A stretch of 64,000 nucleotides of DNA from Halosimplex pelagicum (GCF_013415905.1 NZ_CP058909.1:3844001-3908000); one strand, 5' to 3'; counted from the stretch's first letter, positions 36,395 through 44,613 are shown. Made by a program: numbers and translations. Notes: generated by a model from the sequence alone, not told the origin.

Positions 36395-37549
36395 CTACAC
36401 GTCGACCCACTCGCCGGACTCGTCGGAGTCCTCGATCGCGGCGAGCAGTTCCTGGACGCGGTAGCCGTCCTCGAAGGAGGGGCTGTGGTCTTCGCCGGCG
36501 GCGGCCGCCGAGAGGAACTCGTAGTTCTCGTGGACGAACGTGTGCTCCCAGCCGATGACGTGGCCGGGCGGCCACCAGTGGTCGATGTAGGGGTCGTCGG
36601 GGTCGGTGACGTTGACCGTCTGGAAGCCGCGGTCGCCCTCGGTGAGCAGCTCCAGTTCGTTGAGCCGTTCGAGCGAGAACGAGAGGCTCCCCTTCGACCC
36701 CTCGATCGCGATCGTGTGGTCGTTCTTGCGCCCGTTGGCGAACCGGGAGGCCTCGAAGGTCGCCATCGCGCCGCTCTCGAACTCCGCCTGGGCGGTGTAG
36801 GCGTCGTCGACCGTCACCTCGCGGGTCTCCGTCGAGCCGTCGCCCTCGCCCGAGAGGGAACCGTCGTCGCCGCCGGGGACGGGCCGCTCGTCGACGAACG
36901 TCTGGAGGTGCCCCGACAGACGCGAGATGTCGCCGGCGCGGTCGCCGACGAGGAAGCGCGCCAGGTCGATGGTGTGGGCGCCCAGATCACCGAGCGCGCC
37001 CGAGCCCGCCAGTTCCTTCGAGTTGCGCCAGCTCCACGGCGCCTCGGGGTCGACCAGCCAGTCCTGGAGATACCGCCCGCGGACGTGGTGGATATCGCCG
37101 AGTTCGCCGCTATCGATGAGGTTCTTGGCGTACCGGATCGCCGGGATGAACCGGTAGTTGAAGGCAATGCCCGCGGTCGCCGACGAATCGCGAGCGGCGT
37201 CGCGCATCCGCTCGGCGTCGTCGAGGGTGTGCGCGAGCGGCTTCTCGCAGAAGACGTGCGTGTCGGCCTCCAGCGCCGCGATCGAGGGGTCGGCGTGGAT
37301 ATTGTTCGGGCCGAGGTTGTAGAACACGTCGACCTCGTCGACCACGTCCGCCCAGTCGGTCGCGTAGCGCTCGAAACCGAGCTGGTCGGCCGCCTCCGCG
37401 AGAGCCTCCTCGTCGCGCCCGACGATCACGTCGCGCTTGACGGCGGGGGCCTCCGGGAAGAACATCGGGAGGCGCGCGAGCGCGTTCGCGTGGGCCTTGC
37501 CCATGAAGCGATAGCCGAGGACGCCGACGGAGAGGGGTTCCTCCGTCAT
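36395..37549 (-). CDS. Gfo/Idh/MocA-family sugar dehydrogenase
   Basis: 384 residues. Rossmann domain (VGVLGYRFMGKAHANA), FCEKPLAH motif, and C-terminal domain with GALGDLGAHTIDLARF. The FMGKAHANA form is the common variant in sugar or inositol dehydrogenases. It starts 3 bp after the stop of the isomerase gene, so they form a two-gene operon. Such dehydrogenase/isomerase pairs act on keto-sugars or inositols; the substrate here is unknown. It is also a formal candidate for the missing fructuronate reduction step. Confidence 0.9.
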   Translation of the reverse strand: MTEEPLSVGVLGYRFMGKAHANALARLPMFFPEAPAVKRDVIVGRDEEALAEAADQLGFERYATDWADVVDEVDVFYNLGPNNIHADPSIAALEADTHVFCEKPLAHTLDDAERMRDAARDSSATAGIAFNYRFIPAIRYAKNLIDSGELGDIHHVRGRYLQDWLVDPEAPWSWRNSKELAGSGALGDLGAHTIDLARFLVGDRAGDISRLSGHLQTFVDERPVPGGDDGSLSGEGDGSTETREVTVDDAYTAQAEFESGAMATFEASRFANGRKNDHTIAIEGSKGSLSFSLERLNELELLTEGDRGFQTVNVTDPDDPYIDHWWPPGHVIGWEHTFVHENYEFLSAAAAGEDHSPSFEDGYRVQELLAAIEDSDESGEWVDV

Positions 37550-37552
37550 GGT

Positions 37553-38518
37553 TCAGGCCCAGTAGGCGTCGCCGGGGGTGGTCTCGAAGACGGAGCGCTG
37601 GAGCACGTCGATGGCCTTCTCCAGACCCTCGTTCGGCGAAGTCAGCGAGTCCTCGTGTTCGATCGAGAGCGCGCCGTCGTAGTCGATCATCCGCAGCGTC
37701 GACACCACGTCCTTCCAGAACTCCTCGCCGTGGCCGTAGCCGATCGACCTGAATAGCCACGAGCGGTCCGGCTCCTCCGTGTACGGTTCGGTGTCGAGCA
37801 CGCCCTTGACGCGGGAGTTGGACTCGTACACTTTGGTGTCCTTGGCGTGGAAGTGGTGGATCGCGTGCTCCTCGCCGAGGAAGCGGATGGCCTCGGTGAT
37901 GTCGATGCCCTGCCAGAACAGGTGCGAGGGATCGAAGTTCGCCCCGATGTACTCGTTCGTGCGCTCGCGCAGTTCGACCATTCCGGTCGGCTCGTAGACG
38001 AGCATGTTCGGGTGCATCTCGATGCCGACGTTCACGTCGTGGTCCGCGGCGTGCTCGGCCAGGTCCGACCAGTACTCCTCGGCGACCTCCCACTGGTACT
38101 CGTGGGCCTCGTGGTGCTCGTTTGGCCACGGCGCCGTGATCCAGTTGGGCACCTCGCCCGCGGGGCTCCCCGCGGGCAGGCCCGAGAACGTCGTCACCGC
38201 GTCGACGCCGAGCTGGTCGGCCAGCTCGATGGCCTCCCGGAGCTCCGTGTCGGCGCGCGCGGCCCGCTCGTCGTCGGGGTGCAGCGGGTTGTTGTGGGTC
38301 GCCAGCGCCGAGATATAGAGGTCGTGCTCGTCGAGCAGGGCCTGCAGTTCGGCCTGTGCGTCCTCGTCGTCGAGGTACTCCTCGCGCGGGAGGTGGTCGT
38401 CGCCCACGAACCCGCCACAGCCCAGTTCGACGGCGTCGACGCCCTGGTCGGCCAGGTACGCGAGCGCGTCGTCGAGCGATTCGCCGCCGAGTGCCACGGT
38501 CAGCACACCTACGTCCAT
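37553..38518 (-). CDS. Sugar phosphate isomerase/epimerase (xylose isomerase-like TIM barrel)
   Basis: 321 residues. N-terminal strand VGVLTVALGG and the metal site elements GIEMHPNML, GANFDPSHLFW, HFHAKDTKV and SIEHEDSL are clear. Proteins of this group epimerise or isomerise ketoses. First gene of the operon with the dehydrogenase at 36395 (3-bp spacing). On the minus strand GAGAGAGGTGAACACAC precedes the ATG, giving a real Shine-Dalgarno (GAGGTG) at about 8 nt, unlike many genes here that look leaderless. Divergent from the FAH-family gene. Confidence 0.9.
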   Translation of the reverse strand: MDVGVLTVALGGESLDDALAYLADQGVDAVELGCGGFVGDDHLPREEYLDDEDAQAELQALLDEHDLYISALATHNNPLHPDDERAARADTELREAIELADQLGVDAVTTFSGLPAGSPAGEVPNWITAPWPNEHHEAHEYQWEVAEEYWSDLAEHAADHDVNVGIEMHPNMLVYEPTGMVELRERTNEYIGANFDPSHLFWQGIDITEAIRFLGEEHAIHHFHAKDTKVYESNSRVKGVLDTEPYTEEPDRSWLFRSIGYGHGEEFWKDVVSTLRMIDYDGALSIEHEDSLTSPNEGLEKAIDVLQRSVFETTPGDAYWA

Positions 38519-38725
38519 GTGTGTTCACCTCTCTCGAACGCTCAAAAACTCTTGCGGTGGCGGTACCCCTCGCCGCGGCCTCGGGCGGTTCTCGGCGGCC
38601 GACACGCCGATTCGCGGGGGCCAGGCGGTCACCGCGAGGGCCCGACGGCCGACCCGCCGCGACGGTCGCCGTCCCCGACGACGGGCCCGCGGCCTCGCGA
38701 TCGACGCTCGCGACCGCGGCCCGGC

Positions 38726-38737
38726 AAAACTAAATAC
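38726..38737 (+). promoter_or_regulatory. TATA box of FAH-family gene
   Basis: AAAACTAAATAC lies about 30 nt before the ATG at 38762, implying a leaderless or nearly leaderless transcript. Confidence 0.6.
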
Positions 38738-38761
38738 TGGCTGTCCATCACAGTCAGTAGC

Positions 38762-39622
38762 ATGAGATACTTCCGAGTGACGCGCGGGGACGACGAGCGG
38801 TTGGTAGCTTCGGACGGTGACGCCTCCTACGACCTGACGAGCGCGCCCGACGGCCCGTCGACGGTCGTCGAGCTGCTCGCGGCCGACGAGACGCGCCACG
38901 GCCTCGACGAGGCCGCCGAGGCCTACCTCGACGACGCCGGGGAGATCGAGTTCGACGACGACGACCTCGTGCTCCCCGTCGAGCCGCCGGAAGTGTGGGC
39001 CTCGGGCGTCACCTACCAGATCAGCGAGGAGGCCCGCCAGGAGGAGAGCGACAAACCGGACGTGTACATCGACGTCTACGAGAGCGAGCGCCCGGAGGTC
39101 TTCTTCAAGGCGACACCGAGCCGGACCGTCGGTCCGAACGAGTCGGTCGGCATCCGCGGCGACTCCACCTGGGACACCCCCGAGCCCGAACTCGCGGTCG
39201 TGCTCTACCAGGGCGAGATCGTCGGGTTCACCATCGGCAACGACATGTCCAGCCGCTCGATCGAGGGCGAAAACCCCCTCTATCTCCCGCAGGCGAAGGT
39301 GTACGACCGCTGCGCGTCACTCGGCCCCTGCGTCACCTCCGCGGGCGAAGTCGACGACCCCCACGACCTGGAGATGACGATGCAGATCCACCGTGACGGC
39401 GAGGTCGTCTACGAGGGCGCCACCAACACCGGTGAGATGGTCCGGACCTGCGAGGAACTGTCCTCCTACCTCACCCGCCACAACGTCGTCCCCGACCTCA
39501 CCGTTCTGATGACCGGAACGGCGCTGGTCCCCGAGGGCGATTTCACGCTCCACGAGGGCGACCTCGTCGAGATCGATATCGAGGAGATCGGCACGCTGAC
39601 GAACCCGGTCACGACGGTCTGA
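38762..39622 (+). CDS. FAH-family protein, probable 2-keto-3-deoxypentonate dehydratase
   Basis: 286 residues. C-terminal FAH domain with EPELAVVL, IGNDMSSRSIEGENPLY and LTVLMTGTALVPEGDF; the preceding WASGVTYQIS and RPEVFFKA blocks are the forms seen in 2-keto-3-deoxy-xylonate/arabonate dehydratases rather than in true fumarylacetoacetases. The reaction would turn 2-keto-3-deoxy-xylonate into 2-oxoglutarate semialdehyde in the oxidative xylose pathway. The xylonate dehydratase and semialdehyde dehydrogenase of that route are not seen beside it (an aldehyde dehydrogenase occurs 14 kb away at 52986). Upstream of an IclR gene on the same strand. Confidence 0.8.
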   Translation: MRYFRVTRGDDERLVASDGDASYDLTSAPDGPSTVVELLAADETRHGLDEAAEAYLDDAGEIEFDDDDLVLPVEPPEVWASGVTYQISEEARQEESDKPDVYIDVYESERPEVFFKATPSRTVGPNESVGIRGDSTWDTPEPELAVVLYQGEIVGFTIGNDMSSRSIEGENPLYLPQAKVYDRCASLGPCVTSAGEVDDPHDLEMTMQIHRDGEVVYEGATNTGEMVRTCEELSSYLTRHNVVPDLTVLMTGTALVPEGDFTLHEGDLVEIDIEEIGTLTNPVTTV

Positions 39623-39728
39623 GTTCTCTATCGCCCCGATCGAAGATTGGCTCGGTCCCGAGTGAATTTCTGAACGACCGTTTGCGATTGCGGAACGGTT
39701 ATTACCGGCCAGTGTATTGAGTCGGAGT

Positions 39729-40493
39729 ATGGCGCAGACCGCGCGGAACACGGTGAAATCGGTCGAACGCACGTTCCGGATCATCGGTGGGCTTCAGGAG
39801 CTGGGGGGCGCGGGCGTGACGGAGCTGTCGACGCATCTCGACCTGCCCAAGAGCACGGTCCACAACTACCTGAGCACGCTGGAACAGGAGGCCTACGTCG
39901 TCAAGGCGGACGACGAGTACCGCATCGGCCTCCGATTCCTCGAACACGGCGCGTACGCCCGCAACCAGTCGCAGATCTTCGAGATCGCCCGGCCGGAACT
40001 CGACCGGCTGGCCAACGAGACCGGCGAGCTCTGCAACCTGCTCGTCGAGGAGCACGGCAAGGGCACCTACCTCTACCGGACCCGCGGCGAGAACGCCGTC
40101 CGCGTGAAAGAACACGTCGGCAACCGCGTCTGTCTCCACAGCACCGCGCTGGGCAAGGCCATCCTCGCCCACTGCTCCGAGGAGCGCGTCGACGAGATCA
40201 TCGACCGCCACGGCCTCCCCGAGACCACCGACCGCACCGTCACCGACCGCGACGAACTGTTCGACACCCTCGCAGAGATCCGCGAGCGCGGCGTCGCGTT
40301 CGACGACGAGGAACGCCTGTCGGGCCTCCGCTGCGTCGCCGCGCCCGTCCTCAGCAACGACGACCGCGTCCTCGGAGCCATCTCCGTCTCCGGCCCCTCC
40401 CACCGCTTCGAGGACCACCGCTTCCGCGAGGAACTCCCCAAGCGCGTCCTCGAAACCGCGAACGTCCTCGAACTCAACGTCACCTACTCGTAA
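39729..40493 (+). CDS. IclR-family transcriptional regulator (second copy)
   Basis: 254 residues: winged helix-turn-helix (about 8-75; STHLDLPKSTVHNYL) and IclR effector domain (about 80-250; LHSTALGKAILAHC, AISVSGPSH). Similar in length and layout to the regulator at 17332 but clearly a separate paralogue. It follows the FAH-family gene and closes the polysaccharide locus, so pentose gene control is likely. The ATG at 39729 is preferred to a TTG 12 nt upstream; GGTTATTACC about 28 nt before it may be the TATA region. Confidence 0.9.
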   Translation: MAQTARNTVKSVERTFRIIGGLQELGGAGVTELSTHLDLPKSTVHNYLSTLEQEAYVVKADDEYRIGLRFLEHGAYARNQSQIFEIARPELDRLANETGELCNLLVEEHGKGTYLYRTRGENAVRVKEHVGNRVCLHSTALGKAILAHCSEERVDEIIDRHGLPETTDRTVTDRDELFDTLAEIRERGVAFDDEERLSGLRCVAAPVLSNDDRVLGAISVSGPSHRFEDHRFREELPKRVLETANVLELNVTYS

Positions 40494-40573
40494 TCGATCG
40501 TCACCTACCTTATTTTATAACTCTCTGTTCTCCTACGCCTTTTATCATTTTCTCCGCCCGGCCGACCGATTCA

Positions 40574-40592
40574 GCGTATACTGTGGATACGC
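40574..40592. repeat. Inverted repeat GCGTAT/ATACGC
   Basis: GCGTAT and ATACGC separated by seven bases, about 80 bp after the second IclR stop. Operator or hairpin. Confidence 0.4.
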
Positions 40593-40612
40593 CATGATGT
40601 AGACTCTATCGG

Positions 40613-40634
40613 AGGTTTTTCTGCAGAAATACCT
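40613..40634. repeat. Near-perfect 22-bp palindrome
   Basis: AGGTTTTTCTGCAGAAATACCT: 10 of 11 positions pair about the centre of CTGCAG. A T-run in one arm would suit a terminator; the symmetry also suits a protein site. Confidence 0.45.
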
Positions 40635-40883
40635 TCGACGGTAGTCGTTATCTGTTCCTCGTCGTTCCACCGACGCCGCGGCATGTATCGGTTCCAAACC
40701 AGCAGAAAAGCCGTTATCAGGGCGAAACCGATTTTTTGACGCCAGGAGCAACGATACGAGCGAAATTCGGATTAGACAGATCCAAATATATATTCACTAA
40801 ATGTCTTTTCTGGCCGGATCTGGACGGCGAGGGTCGGAGCGGCAGACGAAACCCCCTTGTCGCGGCGTCGCCAATCGGGGAGC

Positions 40884-42827
40884 GTGACAGACGACCAGGG
40901 GGAGCCGTCGCTGGACCGGTTCCACGAGGCGGTCGAGGCGGCGGGCAACCCGGTGTTGACGACCGAGGAGGTCGCGCGCCACGTCGACGAACCGCGGGCG
41001 GACGTCGAGGCGTGGCTGGCCGACCTCGAAGGCGAGCGGGCGGTCGTGAGCAGGGACGTGTCCCAGGACCCGACGGTGTGGTACCCGGCGGAGTGGACCG
41101 ACTACGCCGACCGCGAGCGGTTCGTCGTCTTCCCCGACCGCCGCCAGATCGTCGTCGACAGGCCCGCGCAGTTCACGCGCGCCCAGCTCTCGCAGTTCGC
41201 CCGACTCGTGGATACGAACGGCGAGCAGGGCTACGTCTACGAGATCGACGACTCTGACGTGTGGCAGGCGCCCTACGAGGACCTGGAGGGGCTGCTCGGG
41301 ACGGTCCGGGACGTGCTGCCCCAGCGCTACCCCGCTCTGGAGGAGTGGATCGGCGACCAGTGGAAGCGCGCCCACCAGTTCACCCTCGAAACGCACGAGG
41401 ACGGCTACGTCGTGCTCGAAGCGGCCACGGAGAACCTGATGGGCAACGTCGCCCGCCAGAAGCTCGGCGACGACCACCTCCGGGCGCCGATCTCCGACAC
41501 CGAGAGCTGGGTCGCCGAGGAGGCGACCGCCGAGGTCAAGCGGATCCTCTACGAGGCGGGTTACCCCGTCCAGGACGAGCGGGACCTCGACTCGGGCGAA
41601 CCGCTGGACCTGACGCTGAACCTCGAACTGCGCGAGTACCAGCACGACTGGGTGGGGCGGTTCATGGAGACGAAGTCGGGCGTGCTCGTCGGCCCGCCGG
41701 GCAGCGGGAAGACCGTCGCCGCGATGGGCATCGTCGAGCGCGTCGGCGGCGAGACCCTGATCCTCGTGCCGAGCCGCGAACTCGTCCGGCAGTGGCGCGA
41801 CGAACTGCTCGCCCACACCACGCTGGACGAGACGCAGGTCGGGGAGTACCACGGCGGGACCAAGGACATCCGACCCGTCACGATCGCGACCTACCAGACC
41901 GCCGGGATGGATCGCCACCGCCATTTGTTCGACTCCCGCGAGTGGGGACTCATCGTCTACGACGAGGTCCAGCACGTCCCCAGCGACGTGTACCGCCGGA
42001 GCGCGAACCTGCAGACGCGACATCGGCTGGGGCTCAGTGCATCCCCCGTCCGGGAGGACGACCTGCAGGAGGAAATCTTCACGCTGATCGGCCCGCCGAT
42101 CGGCACCGACTGGGACGCGCTGTTCGACGAGGGGTTCGTCTCCGAGCCGACCGTCGAGATCCGCTACGTCCCGTGGACCGACGACGACCACCGCAACGAG
42201 TACGTCGGCAGCGAGGGCCACGAGCGCCGCCAGATCGCCGCCTCGAACCCGGCGAAGGTCGAGGAGACCCGCCGCATCCTCCGGAAGCACCCCGAGCAGA
42301 AAGCCCTCATATTCGTCGACTACCTCGACCAGGGCCGGGAGCTTTCGGCGTCGCTCGACGCGCCGTTCATCAGCGGGGACACGCCGCACCACGAACGCGC
42401 GCGGCGATTCGAGGAGTTCCGGGACGGCTCGCTGGACACGCTGGTCGTCTCCCGCGTCGGCGACGAGGGGATCGATCTGCCCGACGCGTCACTGGCTATC
42501 GTCGCGTCGGGACTGGGCGGCTCGCGCCGGCAGGGCACCCAGCGCGCGGGCCGGACGATGCGCCCGGCCGGCCGCGCGCTGATGTACGTCCTCGCCACCC
42601 AGGGCGCCCGCGAGGAGGAGTTCGCCCGCCGGCAGATGCGCTATCTCGCCGGCAAGGGCGTCCAGGTCCGCGAGCACACGGTCGAGGAACCCGACGAGGA
42701 CGACAGCGACGATCCGACGGGAGACGAGTCCGCGGGCGACTCCGGGGACGACGGCGAGGCCGACGCAACGTCGGAGTCCCTCGACGAGACCGACGGCGAG
42801 AACGGGGACGACGCCGGCGCCCCCTGA
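40884..42827 (+). CDS. XPB/Rad25-like superfamily 2 DNA helicase
   Basis: 647 residues. Archaeal XPB-type organisation: an N-terminal damage-recognition-like region (about 60-235), helicase domain 1 with Walker A GPPGSGKT (K276) and motif II DEVQH (D360-H364), the LGLSASPVRED motif III region, and helicase domain 2 with QGTQRAGRTMRP (motif VI). The C-terminal 60 residues are an acidic low-complexity tail. Expected role is DNA opening in repair or transcription. GTG at 40884 is taken as start, preceded by GGGGAG; an in-frame TTG at 40857 is the alternative. Confidence 0.88.
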   Translation: MTDDQGEPSLDRFHEAVEAAGNPVLTTEEVARHVDEPRADVEAWLADLEGERAVVSRDVSQDPTVWYPAEWTDYADRERFVVFPDRRQIVVDRPAQFTRAQLSQFARLVDTNGEQGYVYEIDDSDVWQAPYEDLEGLLGTVRDVLPQRYPALEEWIGDQWKRAHQFTLETHEDGYVVLEAATENLMGNVARQKLGDDHLRAPISDTESWVAEEATAEVKRILYEAGYPVQDERDLDSGEPLDLTLNLELREYQHDWVGRFMETKSGVLVGPPGSGKTVAAMGIVERVGGETLILVPSRELVRQWRDELLAHTTLDETQVGEYHGGTKDIRPVTIATYQTAGMDRHRHLFDSREWGLIVYDEVQHVPSDVYRRSANLQTRHRLGLSASPVREDDLQEEIFTLIGPPIGTDWDALFDEGFVSEPTVEIRYVPWTDDDHRNEYVGSEGHERRQIAASNPAKVEETRRILRKHPEQKALIFVDYLDQGRELSASLDAPFISGDTPHHERARRFEEFRDGSLDTLVVSRVGDEGIDLPDASLAIVASGLGGSRRQGTQRAGRTMRPAGRALMYVLATQGAREEEFARRQMRYLAGKGVQVREHTVEEPDEDDSDDPTGDESAGDSGDDGEADATSESLDETDGENGDDAGAP

Positions 42828-42893
42828 CGAGTTAGCTCCGGCCCGAATACGTTCGGCGCCAGCGCTTGGCGTGCGGGGCTCCTACGGATCGGT

Positions 42894-43205
42894 ATGTCCG
42901 TCAGCCACGACGACGTGGAGCCGGTGACCGAGCGCGTCCACGACAACTCTTGGTCGGCGAACCTGGAGAAGTCACACCACGGCGAGGACCGCGAGCTGGT
43001 CGTCTCGCAGGCGAAAGATGCCGTCGAACACACGGCGCCGGGCAACCACGTCAACCTCGTCACCCACGGAGACCACGGCCATCCCGAGACGTACCTCTAC
43101 GAGGCGCTGGCGGAAGCCTACGGCGACGCCGTGCGCTACGAGTACGTCGAACAGTGCGGGTGCGGCGGGCACGTCACCCGCGCGCACGTCGAAGAAGCCG
43201 TGTAG
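42894..43205 (+). CDS. CGCGG-family candidate rSAM-modified RiPP precursor
   Basis: 103 residues. I recognise the haloarchaeal CGCGG family: an N-terminal TERVHDNSWSANLE block, HVNLVTHGDHGHPE in the middle, and the short C-terminal core YVEQCGCGGHVTRAH. Family members have been proposed as ribosomal peptides modified by a radical SAM enzyme; that proposal rests on co-occurrence and I know of no proven product. His-rich centre plus the Cys-Gly-Cys-Gly-Gly motif also suggest metal binding. No radical SAM gene exists in this window, so the partner must be elsewhere. It follows the helicase on the same strand after 66 bp and is 48 bp from a convergent glycine-zipper gene. Confidence 0.75.
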   Translation: MSVSHDDVEPVTERVHDNSWSANLEKSHHGEDRELVVSQAKDAVEHTAPGNHVNLVTHGDHGHPETYLYEALAEAYGDAVRYEYVEQCGCGGHVTRAHVEEAV

Positions 43206-43253
43206 TTCGGTCCGACTGCCGACCGCACTGGCGCGGCCGGTGCGGTTCGGGCG

Positions 43254-43484
43254 TTATTCCTCGGCGACGAGTTCGTCGCGCTCGGCCCGTTTCTCCTTGA
43301 CGTCGTCGATGAACGAGTCGACGGTGACGCGCTTCTCGCCGATGGTCGCGCCGACGATGGCGCCGAGCGCGCCGCCGGTGCTGGCGGCGTTGCGACCGAC
43401 GAGACCGCCGATTCCGGCGCCGACCGCGGCACCCATGGCTGCGTAGCGAGCACGACTCAGGACGCGTTTGATGCGTTTCTGCAT
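43254..43484 (-). CDS. Glycine-zipper mini-protein
   Basis: 76 residues. A basic N-terminus is followed by a Gly/Ala-rich helix pair with GxxxG spacing (GAAVGAGIGGLVG and GGALGAIVGATIG, about residues 17-50) and a charged C-terminal helix. Glycine-zipper proteins insert into or associate with membranes and often oligomerise. Unknown function. Minus-strand GAGGTGG directly before the ATG gives a Shine-Dalgarno. Convergent with the CGCGG gene. Confidence 0.8.
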   Translation of the reverse strand: MQKRIKRVLSRARYAAMGAAVGAGIGGLVGRNAASTGGALGAIVGATIGEKRVTVDSFIDDVKEKRAERDELVAEE

Positions 43485-43621
43485 ACCACCTCATTCGCCT
43501 ATCCGAGGGATAAATGTGACCCTCCCGAGAGTTCTCGCGTGTCAATCCCTGCCATACCTGCAAAAAATTTAATATAAATCCGTGTAGACGTATGCAGTAC
43601 GCTTCACCCACGAGGTGAGCG
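43485..43621. promoter_or_regulatory. A/T-rich divergent promoter region
   Basis: CAAAAAATTTAATATAAAT (43560-43578) is the most A/T-rich block for kilobases and looks like a strong plus-strand TATA/BRE region, about 45-50 nt before the small ORF at 43631. A GAGGTGA Shine-Dalgarno-like sequence occurs at 43612-43618. Confidence 0.4.
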
Positions 43622-43630
43622 GTGATCCCG

Positions 43631-43801
43631 ATGATGACCGAACTCAGCGCGTATCCGGCACACCAGGGGGCCGAGGCCTCCGTCTGCGGCGGTGCCGGGT
43701 CTGCCGTGTCCGCCGATGCGCCGGTGGACACCGGCAAGCGGATTCCTGCGCGCGCTCGGTTCGGCGGGGTCGACCGCAATCTCGAATCGATCGCCGCGTG
43801 A
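43631..43801 (+). CDS. Small candidate protein, unknown
   Basis: 56 codons from ATG (a GTG at 43622 in the same frame has the better-spaced GAGGTGA). The product has a single Cys in a Gly/Ala-rich stretch (SVCGGAGSAVSA) and a basic C-terminal third. Not recognised. Reasons to list it: a strong A/T-rich promoter-like block and a Shine-Dalgarno sit just upstream, and G/C dominates third codon positions. Against: it is short and not acidic. It could be a small regulatory or secreted peptide, or not coding at all. Confidence 0.35.
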   Translation: MMTELSAYPAHQGAEASVCGGAGSAVSADAPVDTGKRIPARARFGGVDRNLESIAA

Positions 43802-44173
43802 AGGTCCGCAGGTCGTCCGGGCTCCCAGTCCGGTGACGGCCGTCGATTCGAGCCACCTCGGCTCTTCCTGTGAACTCGGCGTCGCGGCCACGGGTTCGTC
43901 CCGACTGACGGCGGGCCCCGGAGTCCCGCTGGTCCAGCTCGGGACGGCCCCGTCCCCGCGACGCCGCGGTCACGGTACGCTCAGTCCCCCAGACCCGCGC
44001 CCGTCCGGCCGGTCGCCGCTCTCGCGGTGACCGGGCGTGAGCCGGCCTCGCCGGCTTCGAGGACGGCCGCGGCGGTGAACCAGCGCCAGCTCTGCCGGGC
44101 AGAGGCATCGCTGCGCGCTCCGGACGCCCCTCGGAGGCAGCGGGCGGCGCGTTCGACTCGCGCCGGGCGTCGT
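43802..44173. other. 372-bp gap, no supported gene
   Basis: G+C-rich DNA with Arg-rich open frames in several phases and no initiation signals or family matches. I see nothing I can support here. Confidence 0.4.
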
Positions 44174-44482
44174 ATGGCAGTCCATGCCACGAACCAGGTG
44201 GAAGCGACGGCGGAGATAGACCTGTGGGTCCCCCGAGACACGATGGCGGACCTGGAGAGCGGCGTCCGGACGGTCGTCGCCGACGCGGCGGGCGTCGAGA
44301 CGGCGGAGGTCACCGGCGTGACCGACGTGACGCCGCGTGCGACCGACATCCGCGTCACGGCGACTGTCTGGGTCGTCCTCCCCGACCACGAGGTCGAGCC
44401 CGACGCGGTCCGGGCGACCCTCGAAGACGGCTTCGGCATCATGGAGGCGAGCGTCCTCGTGGCCGAGGCGGCCGAGGCGTGA
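44174..44482 (+). CDS. Conserved-looking small acidic protein, unknown function
   Basis: 102 residues, acidic, with alternating strand/helix pattern: an N-terminal strand region (TNQVEATAEIDLWVP), a helix (TMADLESGVRTVV), a TDIRVTATVWVVL strand and a terminal helix. The composition is typical of a soluble haloarchaeal protein. Length and sheet pattern suggest a small ferredoxin-like or GYD-type fold, but I do not recognise the family. Codon usage matches neighbours, which is the main support for it being real. Confidence 0.65.
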   Translation: MAVHATNQVEATAEIDLWVPRDTMADLESGVRTVVADAAGVETAEVTGVTDVTPRATDIRVTATVWVVLPDHEVEPDAVRATLEDGFGIMEASVLVAEAAEA

Positions 44483-44534
44483 CCGGCGACGACTACCGAC
44501 GGCGGCCCCGCGGCGGGGTCGTCCCGGCCCTTCG

Positions 44535-44604
44535 CTCTCCGCGGTCACAGCGGTGTGACGCCGGCGGCCGGCCGGAGCGGCGGGTTCGATCCCCGCCGGA
44601 GAGC
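44535..44604 (+). other. tRNA-like T-arm and acceptor palindrome (not a functional tRNA)
   Basis: GCGGG-TTCGATC-CCCGC (44580-44596) is a perfect T-arm with the consensus loop, and the next seven bases CGGAGAG (44597-44603) pair fully with CTCTCCG (44535-44541), as an acceptor stem would. Between them there is no D-loop GG pair, no U8 and no normal anticodon arm, and the span is about 3 nt too short. It could be a decayed tRNA, for example left by an integration event, or coincidence. Confidence 0.3.
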
Positions 44605-44613
44605 CTGCGAGCC

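Larger units (their letters stand above)
40494..40883. other. 390-bp A/T-richer gap with two inverted repeats
   Basis: Marks the end of the polysaccharide locus. A weak 68-codon frame on the minus strand (about 40545-40751) has no recognisable features and is not called. The gap has inverted repeats at 40574-40592 and 40613-40634 and, at 40783-40797, an AAATATATATTCA stretch that may be the promoter of the helicase gene. Confidence 0.5.

Noticed and set aside
40545..40751. 68-codon minus-strand frame in the gap after the second IclR gene
   Set aside because: Basic, no known domain, overlaps two inverted repeats, and lacks a promoter or Shine-Dalgarno.
43615..44108. Arg/Pro-rich frames overlapping the small ORF at 43631
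   Set aside because: No recognisable features; codon position bias is weaker than for the 43631 frame.
44535..44604. Functional tRNA gene
   Set aside because: T-arm and acceptor stem pair, but no D-loop, U8 or anticodon arm can be drawn.
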